Origin: CALGFH01 sp036003705
Lineage (GTDB): Bacteria > Actinomycetota > CALGFH01
Direction of reading: 5' to 3'
Length of the DNA: 56,737 nucleotides
NCBI GenBank assembly: GCA_036003705.1
Contig: DASYSE010000120.1
Coordinates: 1-56,737 of the forward strand
The notes beneath the pieces were generated by a model that did not search any database, was not told where the DNA came from, and was given only the letters and a program-made list of their open reading frames with translations. A program made the position numbers and the translations under genes. Shown here in pieces: positions 32,304-40,017 of the stretch (within the stretch, counting starts at the first letter, position 1; every line of letters begins with the position of its first letter).

Positions 32304-33635
32304 ATGTTCGACACCCTCTCCGACCGGCTCCAGGAGACGTTCACGCGCCTGCGCGGCCATGGCCGGCTGTCCGAGGCCCAGGTCGACGCCGCCCTGCGCG
32401 AGGTCCGGCTGGCCCTGCTCGAAGCCGACGTCAACTTCAGGGTGGTGAAGGACTTCATCGCCAGGGTGCGCGAGCGCGCGGTGGGCGAGGAGGTCACCCG
32501 CAGCCTCACGCCGGCCCAGCAGGTGGTCAAGATCGTCCACGAGGAGCTGGTCGTCACCCTCGGCGAGCGCAACGTGCCGCTGGCGTGGTCGCAGCGGCCG
32601 CCGACGGTGCTGCTGATGGCCGGCCTGCAGGGCTCGGGCAAGACCACCACCGCGGCCAAGCTGGCCCGCTGGCTGGTCGCCAAGGGCCGCAAGCCCCTGC
32701 TGGTCGCCTGCGACCTGCAGCGCCCGGCGGCGGTCAAGCAGCTCCAGGTGCTGGGCGAGCAGGTCAAGGTCCCGGTGTTCGCGCCCCACCCGGGCGGCCC
32801 CGACGCCGACCCGGTGCCGGTCGCGCTCGGCGCCCGCGACGAGGCCGAGCGGACCGGGCGCGACGTGGTCATCGTCGACACCGCCGGCCGGCTGGCCATC
32901 GACACCGAGATGATGGCCCAGGCGGCCGCCATCCGCGAGGCCGTCGGCCCGACCGAGGTGCTGCTGGTGGTCGACGCCATGACCGGCCAGGACGCGGTGG
33001 CCACGGCGCAGGCGTTCCAGGAGGGCGTCGACGTCACCGGCTTCGTCCTGACCAAGCTCGACGGCGACGCCAGGGGCGGCGCCGCCCTGTCGATCCGGGC
33101 GGTCACCGGGCGGCCGATCAAGTTCGCCGCCACCGGCGAGAAGCTGGCCGACTTCGACGCCTTCCACCCCGACCGGCTGGCCGGGCGCATCCTCGGCATG
33201 GGCGACGTCCTCACCTTGATCGAGCGGGCCGAGGAGCAGATCGACCTCGAGCAGGCCGAGAAGATGGAGCGCAAGCTGCGCGAGGCCTCGTTCACCCTCG
33301 AGGACTTCCTCGACCAGCTCCAGCAGGTCAAGAAGATGGGCCCGCTCAGCCAGGTCCTCGGCATGCTCCCCGGCATGACCCAGCAGCTGAAGGGCGTGGA
33401 GGTCGACGACCGCGAGGTCGCCAGGGTGGAGGCGATCATCCGCTCCATGACCCCTGGCGAGCGGGACAATCCCAAGATCCTCAACGGCTCGCGGCGGGCC
33501 CGCATCGCGCGCGGCTCGGGCACCACCACCCAGCAGGTCAACGCCCTGCTCAAGCAGTTCGAGGAGGCCCGCCGGATGATGAAGCAGCTCGCCGGCATGA
33601 CCCCCAAGAAGCTGCGCAGGATGGGCCTGCGCTAG
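32304..33635 (+). CDS. ffh: Signal recognition particle protein Ffh
   Basis: 443 residues. N domain MFDTLSDRLQETFTRLRGHG, G1 LMAGLQGSGKTTTAAKLARW (near residue 107), VACDLQRPAAVKQL, IVDTAGRLAIDTEMM and LTKLDGDARGGAALSI. The M domain has QQVKKMGPLSQVLGMLPGM and RRARIARGSGTT, which bind 4.5S RNA and signal sequences. The open frame extends over 500 codons upstream, but only ATG 32304 fits the family. No Shine-Dalgarno; a -10 box lies 5 nt upstream. rpsP follows. Confidence 0.97.
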   Translation: MFDTLSDRLQETFTRLRGHGRLSEAQVDAALREVRLALLEADVNFRVVKDFIARVRERAVGEEVTRSLTPAQQVVKIVHEELVVTLGERNVPLAWSQRPPTVLLMAGLQGSGKTTTAAKLARWLVAKGRKPLLVACDLQRPAAVKQLQVLGEQVKVPVFAPHPGGPDADPVPVALGARDEAERTGRDVVIVDTAGRLAIDTEMMAQAAAIREAVGPTEVLLVVDAMTGQDAVATAQAFQEGVDVTGFVLTKLDGDARGGAALSIRAVTGRPIKFAATGEKLADFDAFHPDRLAGRILGMGDVLTLIERAEEQIDLEQAEKMERKLREASFTLEDFLDQLQQVKKMGPLSQVLGMLPGMTQQLKGVEVDDREVARVEAIIRSMTPGERDNPKILNGSRRARIARGSGTTTQQVNALLKQFEEARRMMKQLAGMTPKKLRRMGLR

Positions 33636-33755
33636 ACTGCCTCGGTCCCGGACGCCAACCAGGCACACGACGGGGAACGGCAGACCCACGCTCCGGACAA
33701 GGAGCGCAGCCCGGGACCGGGCGGGCCACCCCGAGACGAGGAGCACCCCACGCCA

Positions 33756-34088
33756 ATGGCCGTCAAGATCCGCCTGATGCGCATGGGGGCCAAGAAGGCC
33801 CCGTTCTACCGGGTCGTCGTCGCCGACTCGCGCAGCCCGCGCGACGGGCGCTTCCTCGAGAACCTCGGCGTCTACCACCCCAGCAACGAGCCGTCCCGGG
33901 TCGAGATCGACACCGAGAAGGCGGCCGCCTGGCTGGCCAAGGGCGCCCAGCCGACTGAGGCGGTGGCCAAGCTGCTCGCCATCGCCGGGGTCGAGGGCAT
34001 GGCCGAACGCAAGCAGGCCGCCAAGGCGTTGCGGGCCAAGCAGGCCGAGGCCAAGGCCGGACCGGCCAAGGCCAAGGCCAAGAAGTAG
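33756..34088 (+). CDS. rpsP: 30S ribosomal protein S16
   Basis: 110 residues. MAVKIRLMRMGAKKAPFYRV is the bS16 signature, followed by VADSRSPRDGRFLENLG. The last 30 residues are an Ala/Lys-rich tail (AKAGPAKAKAKK), common in high-GC actinobacteria. GAGGAG lies about 11 nt before the ATG. First gene of the rpsP-khpA-rimM-trmD ribosome/tRNA maturation cluster. Confidence 0.97.
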   Translation: MAVKIRLMRMGAKKAPFYRVVVADSRSPRDGRFLENLGVYHPSNEPSRVEIDTEKAAAWLAKGAQPTEAVAKLLAIAGVEGMAERKQAAKALRAKQAEAKAGPAKAKAKK

Positions 34089-34095
34089 CCGCGCC

Positions 34096-34332
34096 ATGCG
34101 CGATGTCGTCGTCTACCTGGCCAGGGCGCTGGTCGACGAGCCCGAGCGGGTCACCGTCGAGGAGCTGCGGGGGGGCCGCGGGGTCACCTACGAGGTGCGG
34201 ACCGCGCCCGACGACGTCGGCAAGCTGATCGGCCGGGGTGGCCGCACGGTCAAGGCGCTGCGCCGGGTGGTCAAGGCGGCCGCGCCGCCGGGCCACCGGG
34301 TCGAGGTCGAGGTCCTCGCCGAGGGCGAGTGA
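34096..34332 (+). CDS. khpA: KH-domain RNA-binding protein KhpA
   Basis: 78 residues. A single KH domain with DDVGKLIGRGGRTVKALRRV, containing the GxxG loop (GRGG). KhpA forms a dimer with KhpB in many Gram-positives and binds small RNAs and mRNAs. It sits between rpsP and rimM, its conserved place. It starts 7 bp after rpsP and GTGA-overlaps rimM. Confidence 0.94.
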   Translation: MRDVVVYLARALVDEPERVTVEELRGGRGVTYEVRTAPDDVGKLIGRGGRTVKALRRVVKAAAPPGHRVEVEVLAEGE

Positions 34333-34967
34333 CCGTGGGCGTCCCTGACCCACCGGGGCACCCCCTTGGGGTTCCCCGGACCCCTCCGGGCCGTCTGGTC
34401 GTCGGCCGCGTGCTCCGCCCCCACGGCCTGCGGGGTGAGCTGTCGGTCGAGGTGCTCTCCGACGCCGCCGAGCGGTTCTCCCCAGGCGTCGAGCTGGGCG
34501 CCGGCGACCCGGATGGCCAAGGGCCGCTGGCACCGGTCACCATCCAGGCGGCTCGCCTGCACCAGGGCCGGCTGCTGCTCAGCCTGGTCGGGGTGGAGGA
34601 CCGTGATGCCGCCGACCGGCTGCGCGGCACCTGGCTGTCGATCCCGGTCTCCTCGGCCCGTCCGCTGGGCTCCGACGAGTTCTGGCCGCACCAGCTGGTC
34701 GGCCTGGCCGTGGTCGACCGTCAGGGCCGCGAACGGGGCCGGGTCGCCGACGTGGTTCCCGGCGCCGCCCACGACCTGCTCGCGGTCGAGCTCACACCGG
34801 AGGAGCCCGGGTCGATGGCGCCGGGATCTCAGGGGGATGCCCCGGTGGATCAGGCCCGGCGAGTCGCCCTGGTGCCGGCGGTGGCCGCCCTGGTCACCGT
34901 CGAGCTGGAGGCCGGCCGGGTGCTGGTCGAGGCCGTCCCCGGGCTCCTCGACCCTGCGGAGGGGTAG
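34329..34967 (+). CDS. rimM: Ribosome maturation factor RimM
   Basis: 212 residues. RimM assists 30S head assembly and binds S19. RLVVGRVLRPHGLRGELSVE is the family start, ADRLRGTWLSIP ends the N-terminal barrel, and the PRC-barrel domain begins DEFWPHQLVGLAVVD. Two parts look added: the first 20 residues (VPDPPGHPLGVPRTPP) are encoded by an inverted repeat-R2 copy, and the loop PGSQGDAPVDQAR lies on another R2-like copy (34829-34855). GTG at 34329 overlaps the khpA stop. A later start would remove the repeat-coded leader. Confidence 0.9.
   Translation: MTVGVPDPPGHPLGVPRTPPGRLVVGRVLRPHGLRGELSVEVLSDAAERFSPGVELGAGDPDGQGPLAPVTIQAARLHQGRLLLSLVGVEDRDAADRLRGTWLSIPVSSARPLGSDEFWPHQLVGLAVVDRQGRERGRVADVVPGAAHDLLAVELTPEEPGSMAPGSQGDAPVDQARRVALVPAVAALVTVELEAGRVLVEAVPGLLDPAEG
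34347..34390 (-). repeat. Repeat R2, inverted copy at the 5' end of rimM
   Basis: The minus strand reads GGTCCGGGGAACCCC, then AAGGGGGTGCCCCGGTGGGTC. This is close to the intergenic copy at 24203. It encodes RimM residues of about 7-20. Confidence 0.65.
34829..34855 (+). repeat. Repeat R2-like segment inside rimM
   Basis: CAGGGGGATGCCCCGGTGGA followed by TCAGG matches the right half of R2. The reading frame (GDAPVDQ) is the same as in the DUF177 units (GAPINEP). Confidence 0.5.
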
Positions 34968-34973
34968 GCGGCG

Positions 34974-35675
34974 GTGCTGGTCGACATCGTCACCATCTTC
35001 CCCGGGTTCTTCGCCTCGCCGCTGGCCACCGGGCTGCTCGGCAGGGCGGGGGAGCGCGGCCTGGTCGAGGTCCGCCTGCACGACCTGCGCGACTGGGCCG
35101 CCGACCGCCACCGCAGCGTCGATGACGCCCCCTTCGGCGGCGGCGCCGGCATGGTGATGCTGCCCGGCCCCTGGTTCGACGCCCTGGACACCCTGGAGGC
35201 CGAAGGGCCGGCCCGGGTGGTCCTGCTGGCCCCCGACGGCCAGCAGTTCGACCACGGGGTCGCGCAGCGGCTGGCCGGCGAGCCCCGGCTGGTCCTGTGC
35301 TGCGGCCGCTACGAAGGCATCGACGAACGGGTCCGCAGCCGCGTCCACGAGGTGCTCTCCATCGGCGACTTCGTGCTGGCCGGCGGGGAGACGGCCGCTC
35401 TGGTGGTCCTGGAGGCCGTGGCCCGCCTGGTCCCGGGGGTGATGGGCAACGCCGCCTCGGCCGCCGACGAGTCGTTCTCGACCGGCCTGCTCGAGTACCC
35501 GCAGTACACCCGCCCGTCCACCTACCGGGGCCTGGAGGTCCCGGCCGTGCTCCGTTCCGGCGACCACGGGGCCATCGAGCGCTGGCGCCGCGCCCAGGCG
35601 CTCGACCGGACCCGCCGGCTCCGCCCCGACCTGCTCGACCGGGCCGAGCCCGAGGAGGAGACGGAGGAGCGGTAG
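34974..35675 (+). CDS. trmD: tRNA (guanine(37)-N(1))-methyltransferase
   Basis: 233 residues of the SPOUT family. VDIVTIFPGFFASPLATGLL, HRSVDDAPFGGGAGMVM, LCCGRYEGIDERV and the trefoil-knot SAM-binding SIGDFVLAGGETAALVV are canonical, and GLLEYPQYTRPSTYRGLEVP completes it. TrmD methylates G37 and prevents frameshifting. GTG at 34974 follows GCGGAGGGG. Confidence 0.97.
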   Translation: MLVDIVTIFPGFFASPLATGLLGRAGERGLVEVRLHDLRDWAADRHRSVDDAPFGGGAGMVMLPGPWFDALDTLEAEGPARVVLLAPDGQQFDHGVAQRLAGEPRLVLCCGRYEGIDERVRSRVHEVLSIGDFVLAGGETAALVVLEAVARLVPGVMGNAASAADESFSTGLLEYPQYTRPSTYRGLEVPAVLRSGDHGAIERWRRAQALDRTRRLRPDLLDRAEPEEETEER

Positions 35676-35720
35676 GCCCCTTGATGGATCTGTTACCCTC
35701 GAGGGCAGCGTGGGTCGCGC

Positions 35721-35726
35721 TATGCT
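35721..35726 (+). promoter_or_regulatory. -10 box for rplS
   Basis: TATGCT, about 40 nt before the rplS ATG. A CCCTCGAGGG palindrome (35696-35705) precedes it. The -35 is not clear. Confidence 0.35.
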
Positions 35727-35766
35727 GATCCTTCGCGTCTTCAGTCCCCAAGGAGCCTCATCCATC

Positions 35767-36123
35767 ATGCAGATCACCGACGTGATCGAGCGCGCGCAGC
35801 TGCGCGACGATCTGCCCGACTTCCGCCCCGGCGACACCGTCAAGGTGCACGTCCGCGTGGTCGAGGGGAGCCGGGAGCGGATCCAGGTCTTCCAGGGCTT
35901 CGTCCTGCGCAGGCAGGGCGGCGGCCTCCGGGAGACGTTCACCGTTCGCAAGGTCTCGTTCGGCGTCGGCGTCGAGCGGACCTTCCCGGTGCACTCACCC
36001 AGCATCGCCAAGGTGGAGCTGGTCACCCGGGGCGACGTCCGCCGGGCCAAGCTCTACTACCTGCGCGAGCGGACCGGCCGGGCCGCGAAGATCAAGGAGA
36101 AGCGCAGCCCCGCCCGGGCGTGA
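35767..36123 (+). CDS. rplS: 50S ribosomal protein L19
   Basis: 118 residues. MQITDVIERAQLRDDLPDFR, FRPGDTVKVHVRVVEG, RIQVFQGFVLRRQGGG and VERTFPVHSPSIAKVE are standard bL19. It is at the 30S-50S interface. AAGGAG precedes the ATG. The frame is open a little upstream, but the family starts here. Confidence 0.97.
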   Translation: MQITDVIERAQLRDDLPDFRPGDTVKVHVRVVEGSRERIQVFQGFVLRRQGGGLRETFTVRKVSFGVGVERTFPVHSPSIAKVELVTRGDVRRAKLYYLRERTGRAAKIKEKRSPARA

Positions 36124-36142
36124 GCCAGAAGGGCCTGCCCTG

Positions 36143-36850
36143 GTGAGCAAGACGAGCGACGAGCGGGGGCGGCTCGACGGCCGGGCCGACCCATCACCGG
36201 CCAGCGTCGAGACACCTCCGTACCACCACGAGGATGAGAAGCAGCCAGGCCTGTTCGCGGTCGTCCGCGAGACGGTCGTCCTGGTCGCCTTGGCCGTGCT
36301 ACTGGCGGTGGTCTTCAAGACCTTCCTGGTCGCGGCGTTCTACATCCCGTCGGGATCGATGGAGTCGACCCTCAACATCTCCGACCGGGTGCTGGTCGAG
36401 AAGGTCTCCTACCGTTTCGGCGACGTCCAGCGCGGCGACGTGGTCGTGTTCGTCCACGAGGAGCCGGGCCTGGAGCCGGCCGGTCCCAGCAACCCGGTGG
36501 CCCGCTTCTTCTCCGGCCTCGGCCAGGCCATCGGCCTGGTCCCGCCCTCGGACCGCGACTTCATCAAGCGGGTGGTCGGCGTGCCCGGCGACCGGATCAC
36601 CTGCGAGAAGGGCCAACTGGTCCGCAACGGCGCCCCTGTGACCGAGCCCTACCTCGACCAGGGCACCAGGACCGACAGCTGCAAGGAGACGACCGTCGGC
36701 GCCGGCCAGCTGTTCGTGATGGGCGACAACCGCACCAACTCCCAGGACTCCCGCGTCTTCGGGGTGATCCAGCGCTCCGACGTCGTCGGCCGGGCATTCG
36801 TGCGCATCTGGCCGCTCAACCATGTCGGCTGGCTCCGGCGCGACCGCTGA
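36143..36850 (+). CDS. lepB: Signal peptidase I
   Basis: 235 residues. A cytoplasmic N-terminus of about 40 residues, one membrane helix (TVVLVALAVLLAVVFKTFLV), then the catalytic serine in FYIPSGSMESTL and the general-base lysine in DRDFIKRVVGVPGD. The end has VMGDNRTNSQDSRVFGVI. It cleaves Sec and Tat signal peptides on the outer face of the membrane. GTG at 36143. rnhB follows. Confidence 0.95.
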   Translation: MSKTSDERGRLDGRADPSPASVETPPYHHEDEKQPGLFAVVRETVVLVALAVLLAVVFKTFLVAAFYIPSGSMESTLNISDRVLVEKVSYRFGDVQRGDVVVFVHEEPGLEPAGPSNPVARFFSGLGQAIGLVPPSDRDFIKRVVGVPGDRITCEKGQLVRNGAPVTEPYLDQGTRTDSCKETTVGAGQLFVMGDNRTNSQDSRVFGVIQRSDVVGRAFVRIWPLNHVGWLRRDR

Positions 36851-36863
36851 CGGCCTCCGCCGT

Positions 36864-36869
36864 TACACT
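36864..36869 (+). promoter_or_regulatory. -10 box for rnhB
   Basis: TACACT, then 6 nt and the GTG start (36876). It predicts a leaderless rnhB mRNA initiating within the lepB-rnhB gap. Confidence 0.45.
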
Positions 36870-36875
36870 CCTGCC

Positions 36876-37535
36876 GTGTTCGCCACCGCCACCGCCCTGT
36901 TCGAGGACCGACTGCGCGACGTCGGCTTCGGCCGGGTCGCCGGCGTCGACGAAGCGGGCCGCGGCGCCCTCGCCGGGCCGCTGGTCGCCGCCGCCGTGAT
37001 CCTGCCCAGGAACTGCCCCATCCAGGGGCTGGCCGACTCCAAGCTGCTCACCCCCGAGCGCCGCCGGAGCCTGGCCGCCCAGATCCACGACCATGCCCTC
37101 GCCGTCGCGGTGGTCCGCATCGGGCCCGACACCATCGACCGGATCGGGCTCCAGCCGGCCAACATCGGCCTGCTGGCCAGGGCCCTGCGCGAGCTGGAAG
37201 GTGGCTACGACTACGCCCTCGCCGACGGCTTCCCCCTGCCCCGCATGCCAGCCCCCGTCCTCGGGGTCCGCAAGGGCGACCAGGTGGCCGCCTGCGTGGC
37301 CGCCGCCTCGATCGTCGCCAAGGTGACGAGGGACAAGATCATGACCGGTGCGGCCCGCCGCTACCGCGGCTACGGGTTCGAACGGCACAAGGGCTACGGC
37401 ACCGACGAGCACTGGGCCGCGCTGCGCGCGCTCGGCCCCTCGTCCTACCATCGCCATTCCTTCACGGGCGTGGCCGCACCGTGGGCGACCGGTCACCCGG
37501 CGGTGACGAACGACCAGGAAATGGGGGAGCGCTGA
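36876..37535 (+). CDS. rnhB: Ribonuclease HII
   Basis: 219 residues. RVAGVDEAGRGALAGPLVAA carries the catalytic Asp-Glu pair, LADSKLLTPERR the next motif, YALADGFPLP another Asp, and CVAAASIVAKVTRDKIM the last. It removes RNA from RNA-DNA hybrids and misinserted ribonucleotides. GTG at 36876 is 6 nt after a TACACT box; the open frame further upstream overlaps lepB and is not family-like. TGATG overlap with the DUF2469 gene. Confidence 0.95.
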   Translation: MFATATALFEDRLRDVGFGRVAGVDEAGRGALAGPLVAAAVILPRNCPIQGLADSKLLTPERRRSLAAQIHDHALAVAVVRIGPDTIDRIGLQPANIGLLARALRELEGGYDYALADGFPLPRMPAPVLGVRKGDQVAACVAAASIVAKVTRDKIMTGAARRYRGYGFERHKGYGTDEHWAALRALGPSSYHRHSFTGVAAPWATGHPAVTNDQEMGER

Positions 37536-37831
37536 TGAGCGCCGAGGACCTCGAGCGCTACGAGGCCGACATGGAGCTGCAGCTCTACCAGGAGTACCGG
37601 GACGTGCTGGGGATGTTCCAGTACGTGATCGAGACCGAGCGGCGCTTCTACCTGGCCAACAAATTCGATCTGCAGATGCGCAACCAGGACGGCGACACCT
37701 ACTTCGACATCACCCTGCACGACGCCTGGGTGTGGGACATGTACCGGCCAGCCCGTTTCGTCACCAGGGTCCGGGTGGTCACCTTCAAGGACGTGAACAT
37801 CGAGGAGCTCATCCGCAAGGAAGAGCTGTAA
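37535..37831 (+). CDS. DUF2469 family protein
   Basis: 98 residues. MSAEDLERYEADMELQLYQE, YVIETERRFYLANKFDL and YFDITLHDAWVWDMYRPARF are almost invariant among actinobacteria, where this gene follows rnhB. The function is unknown; it is cytoplasmic and acidic. It overlaps the rnhB stop. Its presence is strong evidence for Actinomycetota. Confidence 0.93.
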   Translation: MSAEDLERYEADMELQLYQEYRDVLGMFQYVIETERRFYLANKFDLQMRNQDGDTYFDITLHDAWVWDMYRPARFVTRVRVVTFKDVNIEELIRKEEL

Positions 37832-37844
37832 CGGGAGCGGAACC

Positions 37845-37967
37845 GTGGGGTTCAACGCGACCCGGCGATATCGGGACAAGAAGGTGGTCGACATTGCCTT
37901 GCTGGTCGCCGCGATCCTGATCGTCCTGGGCCTGCTGGCCTGGGTCTTTGCCGCAGGCGGGAGCTGA
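37845..37967 (+). CDS. 40-residue single-span membrane protein
   Basis: A short ORF starts at GTG (37845), 14 bp after DUF2469, with GGGAGCGG upstream. Its N-terminus MGFNATRRYRDKKVVDIA is basic and is followed by one membrane helix (LLVAAILIVLGLLAWVFA) and a short Gly/Ser end. Positive-inside topology puts the N-terminus in the cytoplasm. Clear ribosome site, coding-like composition and tight spacing support a real gene. Function unknown. Confidence 0.6.
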   Translation: MGFNATRRYRDKKVVDIALLVAAILIVLGLLAWVFAAGGS

Positions 37968-37982
37968 GCGATCGGCACGTGG

Positions 37983-37988
37983 TAGCGT
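37983..37988 (+). promoter_or_regulatory. -10 box for the LCP gene
   Basis: TAGCGT, 8 nt before the ATG at 37997, leaving a leader of only 2 nt or so. There is no Shine-Dalgarno. Confidence 0.4.
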
Positions 37989-37996
37989 GCCCGCTC

Positions 37997-39475
37997 ATGG
38001 TACGAACCTCTCGGGCCGCCCGCGCCCGGGCACGGCGGATGCGCAGGCGGCTGCTGGTGGGGTGCAGCCTGCTCCTGGTATTCCTGGTGGTGGTGACCAC
38101 GGCCGGGTACGGGTACGTGCACTACCGCTTCGGCCAGATCCGGTCGGTGAAGGTCCCCGGCCTGCACAAGTCCAGCAGCGGCCGCCCGTTCAACCTGCTG
38201 GTGGTCGGCTCGGACTCGCGGGCCGGCCTGGACGACCAGGACGGCAGGCGCTACGGCGACGTCGGCGGCCAGCGCAACGACACCACCCTGGTGGTCAGGG
38301 TGGAGCCGGCCCGCAAGCGCGTCTCGATGCTCTCCATCCCCCGGGACCTGGTCGTCCCGATCGCCGGCGTCGGTGTCGAGAACCGCATCAACGCCGCCTT
38401 CACCGGCGGTCCCGGGCAGCTGGTCAAGACCATCGAGCAGAACTTCGGCATCCCCATCCATCACTACGTGCTGATCGACTTCGACGGCTTCAGGGCCATC
38501 GTCGACGCGCTCGGCGGCATCGACGTGCGCTTCCCCTACCCGTCACGGGACTTCAAGTCCGGCCTCGACATCCGCCAGGCCGGCTGCACGCGCCTCAACG
38601 GCGGCCGAGCGCTCGCCCTGGCTCGCAGCCGCTACTTCGCCTACCAGCGCAACGGCGTCTGGAGCAGCGACCCGTGGGCCGACCTCGGACGCATCCGCCG
38701 CCAGCAGGCGTTCCTCCAGGCGCTGGTCAAGGCGGCCCTGGCCAAGGGCCTGACCAACCCCGTCCGCGCCAACGCCTTCGTCAGCTCCCTGGTCCACGAG
38801 GTCACCAAGGACAGCGCCCTGCGGGTCGGCGACGTCATCCGCACCGGCGCCAGCTTCCGCACCTTCAGCCCGTCCAAGCTGGCCACCTACACCCTGCCGG
38901 TGACCGTGTCCACCGACCACCCCCTCGGCGACGTGCTGCTGCTCAAGCAGCCGGACGCCGAACAGGTGGTCGACCGGTTCCTCGGCCGCGCCCCGGCCCC
39001 GGCCACCTCCGGCGGCAGCGCCGGGGCGACGGCCCCGGCCAGCACCCAGCTGACCGTCCTCAACGCGCTGGGCACCAGCGGCCTGGCCGCCGCCACCGCC
39101 GCCAAGCTCCGCCAATTCGGCTACCGGGTCGCCGCCGTCGGCAACGCCCCGTCCTTCGACCTGTCCAGATCGCAGATCAGCTACGCCCCTGGCCGCGCTG
39201 CCGACGCCAAGGCACTGGCCAGCACCCTGGTCGGCGGCGCCCGCCTGATCGAGGACCCCACGCTCACCGCCCCGCGTCTCACCCTGATCCTCGGCCCGGG
39301 CTTCACCGGCATCCGCCCCCTCGCCACCGTCGGCCCCGGCGCCGCGGCCGGGCCGGCCTCGGGCGAGGGGTCGGGCGCCGCGACCGGGTCGGCAGCCAAG
39401 CCCGCCGGTCCAAAGCCCGCCGGTCCAAAGCCCGCCGTTCCCGACCTCCGGGAGTACGACCCGCGACCCTGCTGA
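37997..39475 (+). CDS. LytR-CpsA-Psr (LCP) family cell-wall ligase
   Basis: 492 residues. A basic cytoplasmic N-terminus, one membrane helix (LVGCSLLLVFLVVVTTAGYG), an LCP domain (FNLLVVGSDSRAG, RNDTTLVVRVEPARKRVSML, SIPRDLVVPI, FDGFRAIVDALGGIDV, LNGGRALALARSR) and a C-terminal LytR_C domain (LTVLNALGTSGLAAATA). LCP enzymes attach glycopolymers from lipid carriers to peptidoglycan. The tail has a low-complexity PAGPKPAGPKPA repeat. ATG at 37997 follows a -10 box by 8 nt; GTG at 37979 is an alternative. Confidence 0.93.
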   Translation: MVRTSRAARARARRMRRRLLVGCSLLLVFLVVVTTAGYGYVHYRFGQIRSVKVPGLHKSSSGRPFNLLVVGSDSRAGLDDQDGRRYGDVGGQRNDTTLVVRVEPARKRVSMLSIPRDLVVPIAGVGVENRINAAFTGGPGQLVKTIEQNFGIPIHHYVLIDFDGFRAIVDALGGIDVRFPYPSRDFKSGLDIRQAGCTRLNGGRALALARSRYFAYQRNGVWSSDPWADLGRIRRQQAFLQALVKAALAKGLTNPVRANAFVSSLVHEVTKDSALRVGDVIRTGASFRTFSPSKLATYTLPVTVSTDHPLGDVLLLKQPDAEQVVDRFLGRAPAPATSGGSAGATAPASTQLTVLNALGTSGLAAATAAKLRQFGYRVAAVGNAPSFDLSRSQISYAPGRAADAKALASTLVGGARLIEDPTLTAPRLTLILGPGFTGIRPLATVGPGAAAGPASGEGSGAATGSAAKPAGPKPAGPKPAVPDLREYDPRPC

Positions 39476-39495
39476 TCCCGGCGGCCGTCGGGATC
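39474..39495. terminator. Bidirectional hairpin between convergent genes
   Basis: GATCCCG and CGGGATC pair around an 8-nt loop. It sits exactly between the end of the LCP gene and the end of the minus-strand small gene. No T-run. Confidence 0.5.
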
Positions 39496-39504
39496 GACGC
39501 GTGG

Positions 39505-39810
39505 TCAGGCCGGCCGTCTGCGCCGCTGGAGCTCCCGCAGCCTGAGGATGGGCCGGCTGAGCCTGACCCGCCGCTGCACCGACAGGTTCGCGGCTGAGGT
39601 GTCGCCCTGGGCCGGCCCCGGAGCGCCACCCAGCTGGTCGACCCAGTCACCGAGCGCCGCCGCCAGCAGCCCACTCAACCGTGGCACATCCCGCGCCGGC
39701 ATCCGGAAGGTCCCGACGCACCTGTCGTCCTGCCAGACGCTCAGCACCACCAGGTGCCGCTCCGGGTGCCAGGTGACCCGCAACCCAACTCCCCGCTCGT
39801 CGAGGAACAT
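39505..39810 (-). CDS. Conserved-looking small protein, function unknown
   Basis: 101 residues. MFLDERGVGLRVTWHPERHL then VVLSVWQDDRCVGTFRMPAR and DVPRLSGLLAAALGDWV form a compact beta-rich fold, with a basic C-terminus (RRVRLSRPILRLRELQRRRR). It resembles small actinobacterial proteins that I know only as hypothetical. The open frame runs far upstream through the opposite strand of yraN, but ATG 39810 is where protein-like sequence starts. It is divergent from yraN. Confidence 0.65.
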   Translation of the reverse strand: MFLDERGVGLRVTWHPERHLVVLSVWQDDRCVGTFRMPARDVPRLSGLLAAALGDWVDQLGGAPGPAQGDTSAANLSVQRRVRLSRPILRLRELQRRRRPA

Positions 39811-40005
39811 GTCCCGGCGGGTCGGCAACGCTCGCCTGTTGTCCACAGGCGTAGCGTGGTGGTTCCCGATCGGGGGCGCAAGCCTCTCCTGATCCGCGGC
39901 GCCTGCCAGGGCGTCCGGCCGGCGCGGCTGCCTCGACCAACGAGCGGTCCCGCCGCCGTTTTCCACATTCCTGCCTGGGTCGTCCATCTCGTGCCCGCCG
40001 ACGGC

Positions 40006-40011
40006 TAGGGT
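40006..40011 (+). promoter_or_regulatory. -10 box for yraN
   Basis: TAGGGT, 6 nt and ATG (40018): a leaderless arrangement. No Shine-Dalgarno. Confidence 0.45.
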
Positions 40012-40017
40012 GCGGCC

